This document shows positions 17,435 to 26,236 of a DNA stretch of 64,000 nt, one piece after another. Position 1 is the first letter of the stretch. The number at the start of each line of letters is the position of its first letter. The notes below the pieces were generated by a model. It ran no database searches. It was not told the DNA's origin and saw only the letters and a program-made list of their open reading frames with translations. The stretch is from JAWVFM01 sp963771655 (GTDB lineage Bacteria > Actinomycetota > Thermoleophilia > Solirubrobacterales > 70-9): the NCBI GenBank assembly GCA_963771655.1, contig CAVYUG010000009.1:186001-250000 (forward strand), written 5' to 3'. The position numbers and the translations under genes were made by a program.

Positions 17435-18653
17435 CGGCGAGGGCCTCCACGCCCGGAAGCTCGCGCCCCTCCATCAGCTCGAGCGACGCACCGCCACCGG
17501 TCGACAGCCAGTCGACGTCGTCGGCGAGGCCGAACTCGCCGAGCGCCGCGGCCGAGTCACCGCCGCCGACCACGGTCTTGCCCGGAGCCCGGGCGACGGC
17601 CTCGGCGACGCCACGCGTCCCCTCCGCGAACGGCTCGAGCTCGAAGGCCCCCATCGGCCCGTTCCAGAACACCGTGCCGGCCGCCGCGATCACGGCGGCG
17701 TAGTCGGCGACGGTGCGCGGGCCGATGTCCAGGCCCATCCAGCCATCCGGGACCTCGACCCCGTCGAGCTCGCGGCGCTCCGCCTCGGCCCCGAACCGAT
17801 CGGCGATCACGAGATCGACGGGCAGGCGAAGGTCGCACCCCGACGCCTCGGCGACGGCGAGGATGCCGGCCGCCGCCTCCGCACCGCCCTCGCCGGTCAG
17901 CGAGTCGCCCACGCTGACCTGCCTGGCCTCGAAGAAGCTGAAGCACATTGCGCCGCCGATCAGGATCGAGTCGGCCCCGCCGTCGGCGAACTGGCGGAGC
18001 ACCGCGAGCTTGTCGACCACCTTCGCGCCGCCGAGCACGACGACCAGCGGGGGCTCGGGATGGTCGCGCACCGCCGTGAGCTCGAGCACCTCGCGCTCGA
18101 GCAGGAGACCGGCGTGGGCGGGGAGCAGCCCCGCGACACCCGCGGTCGTCGCGTGCGCGCGATGCGCCGCCCCGAAAGCATCGTCGACGTAGACATCGGC
18201 GAGGCGGGCGAGCGCCCGGGCGAGCTCGGGGTCGTTCGCCTTCTCCCCGGGCTCGAAGCGCGAGTTCTCGAGCAGCAGGACCTCGCCGCTTTGGAGGCCC
18301 GCGGCGAGCGTTTCGACCTCGGAGCCGACGACCGCGGGCGCGAGCGTCACCGGAGCACCGTCGAGGAGCCCGGAGAGCTCCTCGGCCACCGGCCGCATCG
18401 AGAGCTCCGGCTCGCGGTCCTTCGGCCGCCCCAGGTGCGAGACGAGCACGAGCGCGGCACCCCGCTCGCGCAGCAGCTGAATCGTCGGCAGGGCTGCCTC
18501 GATCCGGGCCGCGTCCGCCACCCGGCCGCCCTCGAGCGGGACGTTGAAGTCCACGCGCACCAGCACGCGCTTCCCGGCGACGTCCGCGTCGCGGACGCTC
18601 GCCTTTCCGATGCCGGCGCCCGCCGGCGCCCGCTGCTCGGAACGCTCCGTCAA
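17427..18653 (-). CDS. pgk: Phosphoglycerate kinase
   Basis: Makes ATP from 1,3-bisphosphoglycerate. Signature blocks are VLVRVDFNVPLEGG, LVSHLGRPKDREP, LLLENSRFEPGEKAND and VDDAFGAAHRAHATTAG. LGGAKVVDKLAVL, FWNGPMGAFE and VVGGGDSAAAL complete the fold, with the final STGGGASLELMEG loop. Length is about 408 residues. The start is a TTG at 18653 that overlaps the gap stop (TTGA), so it is coupled to gap. A longer open frame joins the first half of gap to pgk, but that is only a by-product of the gap frameshift, not a fusion. Confidence 0.94.
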   Translation of the reverse strand: MTERSEQRAPAGAGIGKASVRDADVAGKRVLVRVDFNVPLEGGRVADAARIEAALPTIQLLRERGAALVLVSHLGRPKDREPELSMRPVAEELSGLLDGAPVTLAPAVVGSEVETLAAGLQSGEVLLLENSRFEPGEKANDPELARALARLADVYVDDAFGAAHRAHATTAGVAGLLPAHAGLLLEREVLELTAVRDHPEPPLVVVLGGAKVVDKLAVLRQFADGGADSILIGGAMCFSFFEARQVSVGDSLTGEGGAEAAAGILAVAEASGCDLRLPVDLVIADRFGAEAERRELDGVEVPDGWMGLDIGPRTVADYAAVIAAAGTVFWNGPMGAFELEPFAEGTRGVAEAVARAPGKTVVGGGDSAAALGEFGLADDVDWLSTGGGASLELMEGRELPGVEALADA

Positions 18654-19682
18654 GCGCCGGCGCCGACCGACGCCGGCTCGAGCACCTTCGCTGCCAGCTC
18701 GACGCACCGGTTCGAGTAGCCCCACTCGTTGTCGTACCAGCTGAAGACCTTCACGAGACGGCCCTCGGCGACCATCGTCTGATCGGCGTCGAAGATGGAC
18801 GAGTGCGGGTCGGCGACGATGTCCGTCGACACGATCGGATCCTCGGTGTAGGCGAGGATCCCCTCGAGCGGTCCCTCGGCTGCCGCCTTCACGGCGGCGT
18901 TCAGCTCCTCGGTGCTCGTCTCGCGTGACGCCTCGAAGGTCAGGTCGACCACCGAGCCCGTGACCACCGGGGCCCGCACCGCCATGCCGTTGAGCTTCCC
19001 GGCCAGCTCGGGCAGCACGAGGCCGACGGCTCGGGCCGCCCCGGTGGTGGTCGGGATCAGGTTGATGGCGGCGGCCCTGGCCCTCCGGAGATCCTTGTGA
19101 GGGGAGTCCTGCAGGCGCTGGTCCCCGGTGTACGCGTGGATCGTCGTCATGAGGCCCCGCTCGATCCCCGCGGTCTCGTGCACCACCTTCGCCACCGGTG
19201 CCAGGCAGTTCGTGGTGCAGGAGGCGTTGGAGATGATGTCGTGGGCGTCCGGGTCGTACGCGGAGTCGAAGTTGACTCCGAGCGCGACCGTGACGTCGGG
19301 ATCCTTGGCCGGCGCCGTGATGATGACCTTCCGCGCGCCAGCCTCGAGGTGCTTGGCTGCATCGTCGCGCGCCCGTGAAGAAGCCGGTGGACTCGATCGC
19401 GACCTCCACGCCGAGATCGCCCCAGGGCAGGGCCGCCGGGTCGCGCTCGGCCAGGACCTTGATCTCCTTGCCGTCGACCACGATCGCGCCCTCGGCGGCC
19501 TCCACGTCGCCGCGGAATCGCCCGTAGGTCGAGTCGTAGGCGAGAAGGTGGGCGAGGGTCGCAGCGTCGGTGATGTCGTTGACGGCGACGATGTCCAGGT
19601 CAGCGCCCGCCTCGTGAGCCGCGCGAAACAGGTTCCGCCCGATCCTTCCGAACCCGTTGATTCCCACCTTCACTGGCGCCAT
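18650..19682 (-). CDS. gap: Glyceraldehyde-3-phosphate dehydrogenase, with one frameshift
   Basis: Oxidises glyceraldehyde 3-phosphate with NAD. The first frame starts at ATG 19682, preceded by a GAGGAGG ribosome site, with VGINGFGRIGRNLFRA and runs to IESTGFFTG. The second frame resumes with DDAAKHLEAGARKVIITAPA, the active-site SNASCTTNCLAP, TTIHAYTGDQ and the final VFSWYDNEWGYSNRCVEL. The switch is near 19368 in a GCGCGC run, and one surplus base explains it. Joined length (about 343 residues) is normal. The gene heads the gap-pgk-tpiA operon, and glycolysis would fail without it, so I read the shift as an assembly error. Confidence 0.92.
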
Positions 19683-19704
19683 GGGGTGAACCCTCCTCGA
19701 TCGT

Positions 19705-20067
19705 TCAGTCGCTCGAAACCGCGATTTCCACCCGGTGACCGTCGGGATCACGCAGGTAGGCCGCGTAGTGTCCCGCACCGTACCCGGGCCGCGGCCCGGG
19801 CGCTCCGTCGTCGATGCCCCCCGCCTCGACCCCGGCCTCCCACGAGGCCTTCACGGCCGGGATCGCGTTCGCCGCGAAGCAGACGTGGCTGCCGCCCGAC
19901 CGCGCTTCACCGTCAAGGGCGGCGAAGAACACCGGCCGCACGATGCCCCAGCCGACGCGACCGCCCTCGTCGACCTGCCGGCGCCACCCCAGGGGCCCGA
20001 GCACGGCGTCGTAGAAGTGAGCGCTGCGCTCGAGGTCGGTGACGTCGACGCCCACGTGGTGGATCAC
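19705..20067 (-). CDS. VOC superfamily (glyoxalase/dioxygenase-like) protein
   Basis: A single-module vicinal oxygen chelate protein of 120 residues. It starts VIHHVGVDVTDLERSAHFYD with the first metal-type His, and ends YAAYLRDPDGHRVEIAV with the conserved DPDGHRVE block (Glu ligand). HVCFAAN supplies another His. Function is not predictable: glyoxalase, fosfomycin-resistance-like and dioxygenase-like members share this fold. Its GTG overlaps the stop of the ABC permease (GTGA), so it is the last gene of that operon. It lies 22 bases before gap on the same strand and could be co-transcribed with it. Confidence 0.8.
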   Translation of the reverse strand: MIHHVGVDVTDLERSAHFYDAVLGPLGWRRQVDEGGRVGWGIVRPVFFAALDGEARSGGSHVCFAANAIPAVKASWEAGVEAGGIDDGAPGPRPGYGAGHYAAYLRDPDGHRVEIAVSSD

Positions 20068-20834
20068 GCCGCCACCGCCCTCGGGGTCCAGGTGAAGGTG
20101 CGAGTCGCCACGAGGAAGCCGGCGACGCCCCACGCCGCGACGACGGCGAGGTGCCCCCACTCGAAGGCGCCGGCCGAGGGGACCCAGGCCGCGAGGAAGC
20201 ACTCGAACAGTGGTCGCATGGGAAACACCGAGGCTACGTTCAGGACCGCGTCCGGGATTTCGCTGGCCGGAATGAAGACGCCGGAGATGAAGTAGAGCGG
20301 GAAGGCGATCAGGTTGGTGATCGGGGGCGCCGCCTCCTGTGAGGGGATGAGGCCGGAGAGCGCCACTCCGAGGGCGCAGAAAGACGTCGCGCCCACGGCG
20401 ACCGTCGCCAAGACCTCGCCGATGCGCGCCCATGGGAAGTCGACGCCGTAGGCGATGCCGCCGATCGCGCTGACGACCACCAGCATCAGCAGGCTGACGA
20501 CGATCGAGTTACCGACCCGCCCCGCGATGAACACCCACGGCGGCATCGGCGTCCCGCGCCCGCGCTTGAGGATGCCCTGCTCCCGCGCGATGGTGAGGTT
20601 CATCGCCAGGTTGATCATCGTCGCCGAGACGAGGGACAGCGTGAGGATCGCCGGGACGTAGTAGGTGTCGACGCCGATCGCGTAGGCGTGGATCCTGCCG
20701 TTGCCGAAGATCGTCGCCAGCAGCAGGAAGATGATCACGGGGAACATGACGGTGAAGAAGACCGACGGGGGATTGCGCCAGAACACCTTCTGGTCGAAGC
20801 GGAGCTGGTGCAGGACGAGCGCCGGGGTCCTCAC
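20064..20834 (-). CDS. ABC-2 type transporter permease
   Basis: The membrane half of an ABC exporter, 256 residues with six hydrophobic helices. It begins LVLHQLRFDQKVFWRNPPSV, typical of ABC-2 permeases, and has the conserved ILKRGRGTPMPPWVFIAGRV segment and the late block NLIAFPLYFISGVFIPASEI. Its GTG at 20834 overlaps the ATPase stop, so the two are coupled, and upstream in-frame codons are antisense to nothing conserved. The substrate could be a drug, a lipid or a polymer; nothing in the sequence decides this. Confidence 0.88.
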   Translation of the reverse strand: MRTPALVLHQLRFDQKVFWRNPPSVFFTVMFPVIIFLLLATIFGNGRIHAYAIGVDTYYVPAILTLSLVSATMINLAMNLTIAREQGILKRGRGTPMPPWVFIAGRVGNSIVVSLLMLVVVSAIGGIAYGVDFPWARIGEVLATVAVGATSFCALGVALSGLIPSQEAAPPITNLIAFPLYFISGVFIPASEIPDAVLNVASVFPMRPLFECFLAAWVPSAGAFEWGHLAVVAAWGVAGFLVATRTFTWTPRAVAA

Positions 20835-21751
20835 TCTTCCCCTCCCGTCAGCTCGAGGTAGGCGTCCTCGAGGCTCGGCCGCCGGACCTCCAGGTCGGTG
20901 AGCTCGACGCCCCCCGCGATTGCCCAACTCGTCAACTCGCTGAGAAGCTCGATCGGCGCGTCGGAGCGGAGGCGAACAGTTCCGTTCGCCGGATCGCCGT
21001 CCACCGCGGCCGCGGCGAGCGGGGGCAGCGTCCCCACGGCGCCGTTGGGGAGCCCGAAGGTGATCACGCTGGAGGCATCGGCGCGCGCGCCGAGCTCCCC
21101 CGGGGGGCCCTCAGCGACGATCGCGCCGCCGGAGATGATCGCCACGCGATCGGCGAGCGCCTGCGCCTCTTCCATGTAGTGGGTTGTGAGAAAGACGGTC
21201 TTGCCGAGGTCGCGCAGACTCGCGATGACCCCCCAGGCCTGACGGCGCGCCGAGGGATCGAAGCCGGTCGTGGGCTCGTCGAGGAAGAGGAGCTCCGGAT
21301 CGCCGATCAGGGCCACCGCCACGTCCAGGCGGCGCTGCTGACCCCCGGAGAGCTTCCCCACGCGGGCGTCCGCCTTCTCTCCCAACGCGACGAGCTCGAT
21401 CGTCGCGTCGACCGGACGCGGAGCGCGGTAATAGCCCGCGTAGAGCTCGAGGGTCTCGCGGACGGTGAGGAGCGGCTGCATCCGGCACTGCTGCAGGACG
21501 ATCCCGATTCGCTCGCGCCACTCGCCTCCCGCTCTGCCCGGGTCCCTGCCAAGGACCTCGGCCTCGCCGCCCGTTCGCTCGCGATAGCCCTCGAGGATCT
21601 CCACGGTCGTCGTCTTGCCGGCGCCATTCGGGCCCAGGAACGCGAACACCTCGCCGGCATCGACCTCGAGGTCGATGCCGCGAACCGCATCGATCGGCCC
21701 GTAGGACTTCCTCAGGCCGCGGACGCTGACGGCTGGCGCTGGCACCCTCAC
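20831..21751 (-). CDS. ABC transporter ATP-binding protein (DrrA-like)
   Basis: The ATPase partner of the downstream permease. Walker A is GPNGAGKTTTVE, the signature is KLSGGQQRRLDVAVAL, Walker B is LLFLDEPTTGFDP, and the switch His is TTHYMEEAQ. A C-terminal extension of about 90 residues ends in EVRRPSLEDAYLELTG, which is typical of ABC-2 exporter ATPases. Length is up to 306 residues. Two in-frame GTG codons are possible; the second (21745) has CATACT exactly 6 bases upstream, which suits a leaderless start. The operon is ATPase, permease, VOC protein. Confidence 0.92.
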   Translation of the reverse strand: MRVPAPAVSVRGLRKSYGPIDAVRGIDLEVDAGEVFAFLGPNGAGKTTTVEILEGYRERTGGEAEVLGRDPGRAGGEWRERIGIVLQQCRMQPLLTVRETLELYAGYYRAPRPVDATIELVALGEKADARVGKLSGGQQRRLDVAVALIGDPELLFLDEPTTGFDPSARRQAWGVIASLRDLGKTVFLTTHYMEEAQALADRVAIISGGAIVAEGPPGELGARADASSVITFGLPNGAVGTLPPLAAAAVDGDPANGTVRLRSDAPIELLSELTSWAIAGGVELTDLEVRRPSLEDAYLELTGGEE

Positions 21752-21816
21752 AGTATGAATCAGGGCTCCCCTCGGCCCTCGCTGAGACGAGTCCCGCGGG
21801 CCCTATATTCGAGGCG

Positions 21817-22920
21817 ATGAGGCGGGTACCGATACTCCCCGTCGGGCTCCTCGCGCTCGGCGCGGTCGCAGCGGCGGTCGTGCTTGCGACCAGCTCCGCG
21901 AGCGTCGAGGCGCCGTCGGCCCCGCGCGCCGTCGGAGGCTCGCCGGGGCTCTACGGCCTCGGCCTCTCGCGTTTGCCGGCCGGCAGCGACTACCGCCGGA
22001 TGGCTCACGGCGGCGCCGGAACGGTGCGCTTCGTCCTTGACTGGCGCCGCGCCGAGCCGACCGGCCATGGTGGCTTCCACTGGGGCCAGAGCGACCGCTA
22101 CATCGGCCGTGCCGCCAAGAACGGGATCGCGGTTATGCCCGTGTTCTTCGCGACCCCGGGATGGCTCGCGACGTCCTTCATCGACGCGCCGGTGTTCTCC
22201 GGGAAGGCCGAGAGGAAGTGGCGCGCCTTCGTTCGCGCCGCGGTCGCCCGCTACGGCCGCGGCGGGTCGTTCTGGGCGCGGCACCCGGGCCTGCCGTACG
22301 ACCCGGTTCGCGACTGGCAGATCTGGAACGAGCAGAACTCACCCGACTTCTGGGCCCCGAAACCCTCGGCGCGAGCGTACAAGCGGCTTCTGTCGATCTC
22401 CGCCGCGACCCTCAGGCGCGTCGACCCCAAGGCCGGCGTCGTGCTCGGGGGGATGTTCGAGACCGGGACGAAGTATCCGAACGCGATCGTGTCGTGGCGC
22501 TTCCTAGCCCGCCTCTATCGGGTCGGCGCCCGCAAGGAGTTCGACGTCGTCGGCGCCCACCCGTACTCGCCCAAGTTCTCAGGCTTCACCTACCAGCTGG
22601 ACCGAATGGCACAGGTGATCCGCCGCTACCACGACCGACACACGCCGATCTGGATCGACGAGATCGGCTGGGGCTCCGGGCGCGGCGGGAGCCCGCAGAA
22701 CAAGGGCCTGCGGGGCCAGGCGAGAATCCTTCGCCGCTCGTTCCACTTCGCGGCGCGAAACCGCGATCGGCTGGGCATCGAGCGAATCCTGTGGTTCCCG
22801 TGGCGCGACAGTGGTCACACTCCGACCCAGTGCTCGTTCTGCGGCGTCACCGGCCTCATCCACTCGAACGGCAATCCGAAGCCCGCCTGGCGGGCCTTCC
22901 GCCGCATCGCCTCGCGGTAG
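21817..22920 (+). CDS. Secreted glycoside hydrolase-like protein (clan GH-A type), paralogue 1
   Basis: A predicted exported TIM-barrel hydrolase of 367 residues, with an N-terminal hydrophobic signal/anchor. Clan GH-A features are visible: WQIWNEQN with the acid/base Glu at residue 172, and IWIDEIGWGSG with the nucleophile Glu at 282. A late CSFC pair (Cys 339 and 342) precedes TGLIHSNGNPKPAWRAF. It is the first of three tandem paralogues that share these blocks. A TATATT box lies 7 bases before the ATG, so it is probably transcribed on its own and leaderless. GH39- or GH5-like plant or polysaccharide targets are possible; the substrate is not readable. Confidence 0.78.
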   Translation: MRRVPILPVGLLALGAVAAAVVLATSSASVEAPSAPRAVGGSPGLYGLGLSRLPAGSDYRRMAHGGAGTVRFVLDWRRAEPTGHGGFHWGQSDRYIGRAAKNGIAVMPVFFATPGWLATSFIDAPVFSGKAERKWRAFVRAAVARYGRGGSFWARHPGLPYDPVRDWQIWNEQNSPDFWAPKPSARAYKRLLSISAATLRRVDPKAGVVLGGMFETGTKYPNAIVSWRFLARLYRVGARKEFDVVGAHPYSPKFSGFTYQLDRMAQVIRRYHDRHTPIWIDEIGWGSGRGGSPQNKGLRGQARILRRSFHFAARNRDRLGIERILWFPWRDSGHTPTQCSFCGVTGLIHSNGNPKPAWRAFRRIASR

Positions 22921-22966
22921 GCGCGGTCGGCGCCGTCCGCACCTGGCGCGGCTACCCTGCACGGCG

Positions 22967-24139
22967 ATGTTCCGGGGGTCAAGCGCCCGCTTGGCGGCGG
23001 CCGCGCTCGCGGTCGTGCTCGCGCTGCTCGTGGTGGCCGGCTCGGCGTCGGCGGAAGGCCGGGGGCGGCTGTTCGGCAGCGTGAACCTCGCGTTTCGCAA
23101 CTACGTCCACGCGGCCGACGCGGCGCGGATGGCGCGGGGCGGCATCCGCTCGATGCGGCTCTCGTTCGACTGGTTCGGGGTCGAGGCCAACAAGGGCCAC
23201 TACCAGTGGGACAAGATCGATCGGGTCGTCGGGAACCTCGCGAGCCAGGGCGTGACGGCGCTTCCGGTGCTCTTCGGCACGCCGCGCTGGGCCGTCCAGG
23301 ACCTGCCGGAGGAGCCCTTCCCCCAGGCCGAGCTCGCAAAGGACGCGATCCCGTTCAACGCCCCGCCCTCGGGCAACGCCACGGCCTACCCACCGGTTCT
23401 CACACCCGAAGCCACCGCGGGGTGGCAGCGCTTCCTCGCCGCCGCGGCCTCCCGGTACGGCCCGGGCGGCAGCTACTGGAGCGGCGACTACGCCCAGCGG
23501 TACCCGGGGGCCGCGCCACAGCCCATCGAGACCTGGCAGATCTGGAACGAGCCGAACATCGCGCTGGCGTTCTGGCCTGCCGTGAACGTCGAGCGGTACG
23601 GGAAGCTCGTGCGGATATCCGCGCGCGCGATCAGGGGCGCGAACCCGCACGCGAGGATCGCGCTCGCCGGCCTGCCCGGACGCGTGGACTACCGCGGCAT
23701 CACGTTCCTGAATCGGCTTTTTCGCCGGATGCCCCACATCAGCCGGTACTTCGACCTCGTCGCGTTCCACCCCTACGCGCCGGACCTGAAGGCGAGCCTG
23801 GCCCAGCTGTACAAGCTCCGCCGGGTGCTCCGGCGCCATCACGACGGCGGCGTGCCGCTTTGGATCAGTGAGATCGGCTGGGGATCCGGCCGGCCGAGCA
23901 AGAACCACTTCAACGAGGGACCGCGCGGCCAGGCGAGGATGCTCACCCGGCTCTTCAAGAAGCTCGAACGGCACCAGAGGCAGCTGCGGCTTCGCCGGGT
24001 CACCTGGTTCGACTGGCAGGACCCGCACCGCAACGATCCCGACTGCGGCTGGTGCGGTCGCGCCGGGCTGATCGACTACCGCGGCCGGCGCAAGCCCGCG
24101 TGGGACGCGTTCCGAGCCTTCGTCGGTCACCCGCGCTAG
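22967..24139 (+). CDS. Secreted glycoside hydrolase-like protein (clan GH-A type), paralogue 2
   Basis: Product of 390 residues with a clear signal peptide (AAALAVVLALLVVAGSASA). The acid/base Glu 195 is in TWQIWNEPNIALAFW, and the nucleophile Glu 302 is in PLWISEIGWGSG. RRVTWFDWQDP and a CGWCGRAGL pair follow. Compared with paralogue 1 it has a longer loop between about residues 108 and 150. TACCCT lies 8 bases before the ATG, so it has its own predicted leaderless promoter rather than depending on paralogue 1, 46 bases upstream. Confidence 0.8.
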   Translation: MFRGSSARLAAAALAVVLALLVVAGSASAEGRGRLFGSVNLAFRNYVHAADAARMARGGIRSMRLSFDWFGVEANKGHYQWDKIDRVVGNLASQGVTALPVLFGTPRWAVQDLPEEPFPQAELAKDAIPFNAPPSGNATAYPPVLTPEATAGWQRFLAAAASRYGPGGSYWSGDYAQRYPGAAPQPIETWQIWNEPNIALAFWPAVNVERYGKLVRISARAIRGANPHARIALAGLPGRVDYRGITFLNRLFRRMPHISRYFDLVAFHPYAPDLKASLAQLYKLRRVLRRHHDGGVPLWISEIGWGSGRPSKNHFNEGPRGQARMLTRLFKKLERHQRQLRLRRVTWFDWQDPHRNDPDCGWCGRAGLIDYRGRRKPAWDAFRAFVGHPR

Positions 24140-24211
24140 CAGCCCGGCGCGCGAGCGTCGGCGCGACGGTTCCCGGTTGACGCCCGCGCACCGTGGCTCT
24201 ACCTTCGCGCG

Positions 24212-25357
24212 ATGATCCCAAGGCCTCTCCGAGGGGGCGGGACACTCGGCATCGCGGTTGCGCTATCGCTCCTTCTCGTGCCGGCGGCGGGTGCGCGCGC
24301 GCCGGAGCGCTTCGCGGGCGTCAACTACGCCTTCTATCCGAGCGTGTCAAGGCCCGAGGCTCGCCAGATGGCCCGCGGCGGGGTCGGAACGACCCGCTTC
24401 GGGCTCGAGTGGTTCCGGATCCAGCACGCGCAGGGGCCATACGACTGGGCGGACGCCGACGAGACGATCGGCAACCTCGCGAGCCACGGCATCGACCCGG
24501 TGCCCGTCCTCTTCGGCACCCCGTACTGGGCGACGAACGGAGCGCTTCTGCAGCCGATCGCCGACCTCCAGATCCCAATCCTCACTCCGTTCGCGGAGGG
24601 CACCGCCTACCCGCCCAATGACACCGCGCGCGGGTCGCAGGGCTGGGCGGCGTTCGTGGCGGCCGCCGCTCGCAGGTACGGCCCCGGCGGGACCTACTGG
24701 CAGGGCCGATACAAGGTCGAGCACCCGAAGGGGTCTCCGCTTCCCATCCACGTCTGGCAACTGTGGAACGAGCCCAACATCTCGTACTACTTCTGGCCGG
24801 TCCCATCGGTCACGAAGTACGCAGCTCTGCTCCAGATCTCCCACACCGCGCTTACCGCCGTCGACCCCGGCGCGAAGATCGCGCTCGGGGGCCTACCGTG
24901 TCGCGCGGAGTACTCGTGCTCGCGCTTCCTCGATGACCTCTACGCCCGGCCGGGCCTGAGGCGCGACTTCGACCTCGTCGCCGTCCACCCCTACGCGCCG
25001 TCGATGCACTTCATGCTCCACGAGATCCGGCAGGTGCGCGCGGTCATGGACGCGAACGGCGACCGCCGCACGCGGATTTGGGTGAGCGAGTTCGGCTGGG
25101 GCTCGGACCCACCGGGCAGCCACTACAACGTCGGCCCAAACGGACAGGCGCGACTGCTCAAGAAGTCGTTCGCCGCCTTCCGCCACGTCCGCGCCCGGCT
25201 CGGCCTCTGGGGCGCCGACTGGTTCGACTGGCGCGACTCGCCTCGCCCGCAGGGCACCTGCCTGTGGTGCGCCCACACGGGGCTCTTCAGCCCGGACGGC
25301 GAGGCGAAGCCATCCTGGCTGGCGTTCCGGCAATCGGTCCGCGCCCTTCGCCGTTAG
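24212..25357 (+). CDS. Secreted glycoside hydrolase-like protein (clan GH-A type), paralogue 3
   Basis: Product of 381 residues with a signal peptide ending near AAGARA. The acid/base Glu 187 is in VWQLWNEPNISYYFW, and the nucleophile Glu 293 is in RIWVSEFGWGSD. The CLWCAHTGLFSPDGEAKPSW tail matches the other two copies. It also has an extra Cys pair (LPCRAEYSC). TACCTT lies 6 bases before the ATG. The stop directly adjoins the end of rapZ on the other strand. It resembles paralogue 2 more than paralogue 1, which suggests a stepwise tandem expansion. Confidence 0.8.
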   Translation: MIPRPLRGGGTLGIAVALSLLLVPAAGARAPERFAGVNYAFYPSVSRPEARQMARGGVGTTRFGLEWFRIQHAQGPYDWADADETIGNLASHGIDPVPVLFGTPYWATNGALLQPIADLQIPILTPFAEGTAYPPNDTARGSQGWAAFVAAAARRYGPGGTYWQGRYKVEHPKGSPLPIHVWQLWNEPNISYYFWPVPSVTKYAALLQISHTALTAVDPGAKIALGGLPCRAEYSCSRFLDDLYARPGLRRDFDLVAVHPYAPSMHFMLHEIRQVRAVMDANGDRRTRIWVSEFGWGSDPPGSHYNVGPNGQARLLKKSFAAFRHVRARLGLWGADWFDWRDSPRPQGTCLWCAHTGLFSPDGEAKPSWLAFRQSVRALRR

Positions 25358-26236
25358 TCAGGCGTCGACGTCGCGGTTGACCACCCGCGGGGTGACCTCG
25401 TCGTGGCCGGAGAGGTGGCGCGCGACGCGGTCGGCGACGACGATCGAGCGGTGGCGGCCGCCCGTGCAGCCGATCGCGAGCGTCAGGTGGGTCTTGCCCT
25501 CGGCGACGTAGGCCGGGAGCAGGAAGTCGAGGAGCCCGAGCAGGCGGTCGTAGAAGTCCCGGGCGAGCTCACCCGCCTCGACGTAGGCGACGACGTCCGA
25601 ATCGCGGCCCGTCAGCGGGCGCAGGTCCTCGCGGTAGTGCGGGTTCGGGAGGAACCTCACGTCGACCACCAGATCGGCGTCACGCGGCGTGCCCTTCTTG
25701 AAGCCGAACGTGAGGATCGTCAGCGCGAGCTTCGCGTCGGCGTCCTTCGGCGCCAGGAGATCGGTGGCGATCTTGCGGCGGAGCATGGCGCCGGTGAGAC
25801 CACTCGTGTCCATCACGAAGTCGGCTCGCTCGCGAAGCGGGCCCAACGTCTCCCGCTCGGCGCGGATGCCGTCGCGAACGCGGCCGTCGGGTGCCAGCGG
25901 ATGGCGGCGGCGGGTCTCCTTGAAGCGATCGAGAAGCGCCTCGTCGCTGGCCTCGAGGAAAACGACCGTCGGGTCGAGGCCGGACTCGGCCAGGTCCTCG
26001 AGCGTCGCGGAGAGCTCGTCGAAGTATTCGCCCCCGCGGGCGTCGGAGACGATGGCGGCGCGGCGCACGTGGCTGCCCTCGTGGCGAAAGAGCTCACCGA
26101 GGGCGCCGATCATCCGTGGCGGCAGGTTGTCGACGCAGAAGTAGCCGGCGTCCTCGAAGGCGGCCACGGCCTCCGTCTTGCCCGCCCCCGAGTACCCCGT
26201 GATGACGACGAGGTCCATCTCCCGCGGCGTGCTCAT
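25358..26236 (-). CDS. rapZ: RapZ-family RNase adapter / nucleotide-binding protein
   Basis: A 292-residue P-loop protein (YvcJ/RapZ). Walker A is GYSGAGKT at about residues 14-21, followed by FCVDNLPP. The C-terminal domain has FGFKKGTPRDADLVVDVRFL, PNPHY and IGCTGGRHRSIVVADR, all diagnostic. In enterobacteria RapZ controls amino-sugar synthesis through small RNAs; in actinobacteria it usually sits in the uvrC-rapZ-yvcK-whiA cluster, where its role is less clear. Here it overlaps the uvrC stop by one base, but yvcK and whiA do not follow; the hydrolase array converges on it instead. Confidence 0.93.
   Translation of the reverse strand: MSTPREMDLVVITGYSGAGKTEAVAAFEDAGYFCVDNLPPRMIGALGELFRHEGSHVRRAAIVSDARGGEYFDELSATLEDLAESGLDPTVVFLEASDEALLDRFKETRRRHPLAPDGRVRDGIRAERETLGPLRERADFVMDTSGLTGAMLRRKIATDLLAPKDADAKLALTILTFGFKKGTPRDADLVVDVRFLPNPHYREDLRPLTGRDSDVVAYVEAGELARDFYDRLLGLLDFLLPAYVAEGKTHLTLAIGCTGGRHRSIVVADRVARHLSGHDEVTPRVVNRDVDA

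Noticed and set aside
17427..19778. Apparent GAPDH-PGK fusion of 783 residues
   Set aside because: The middle third has no homology, while the missing GAPDH half is found intact in another frame. It is a read-through caused by the gap frameshift.
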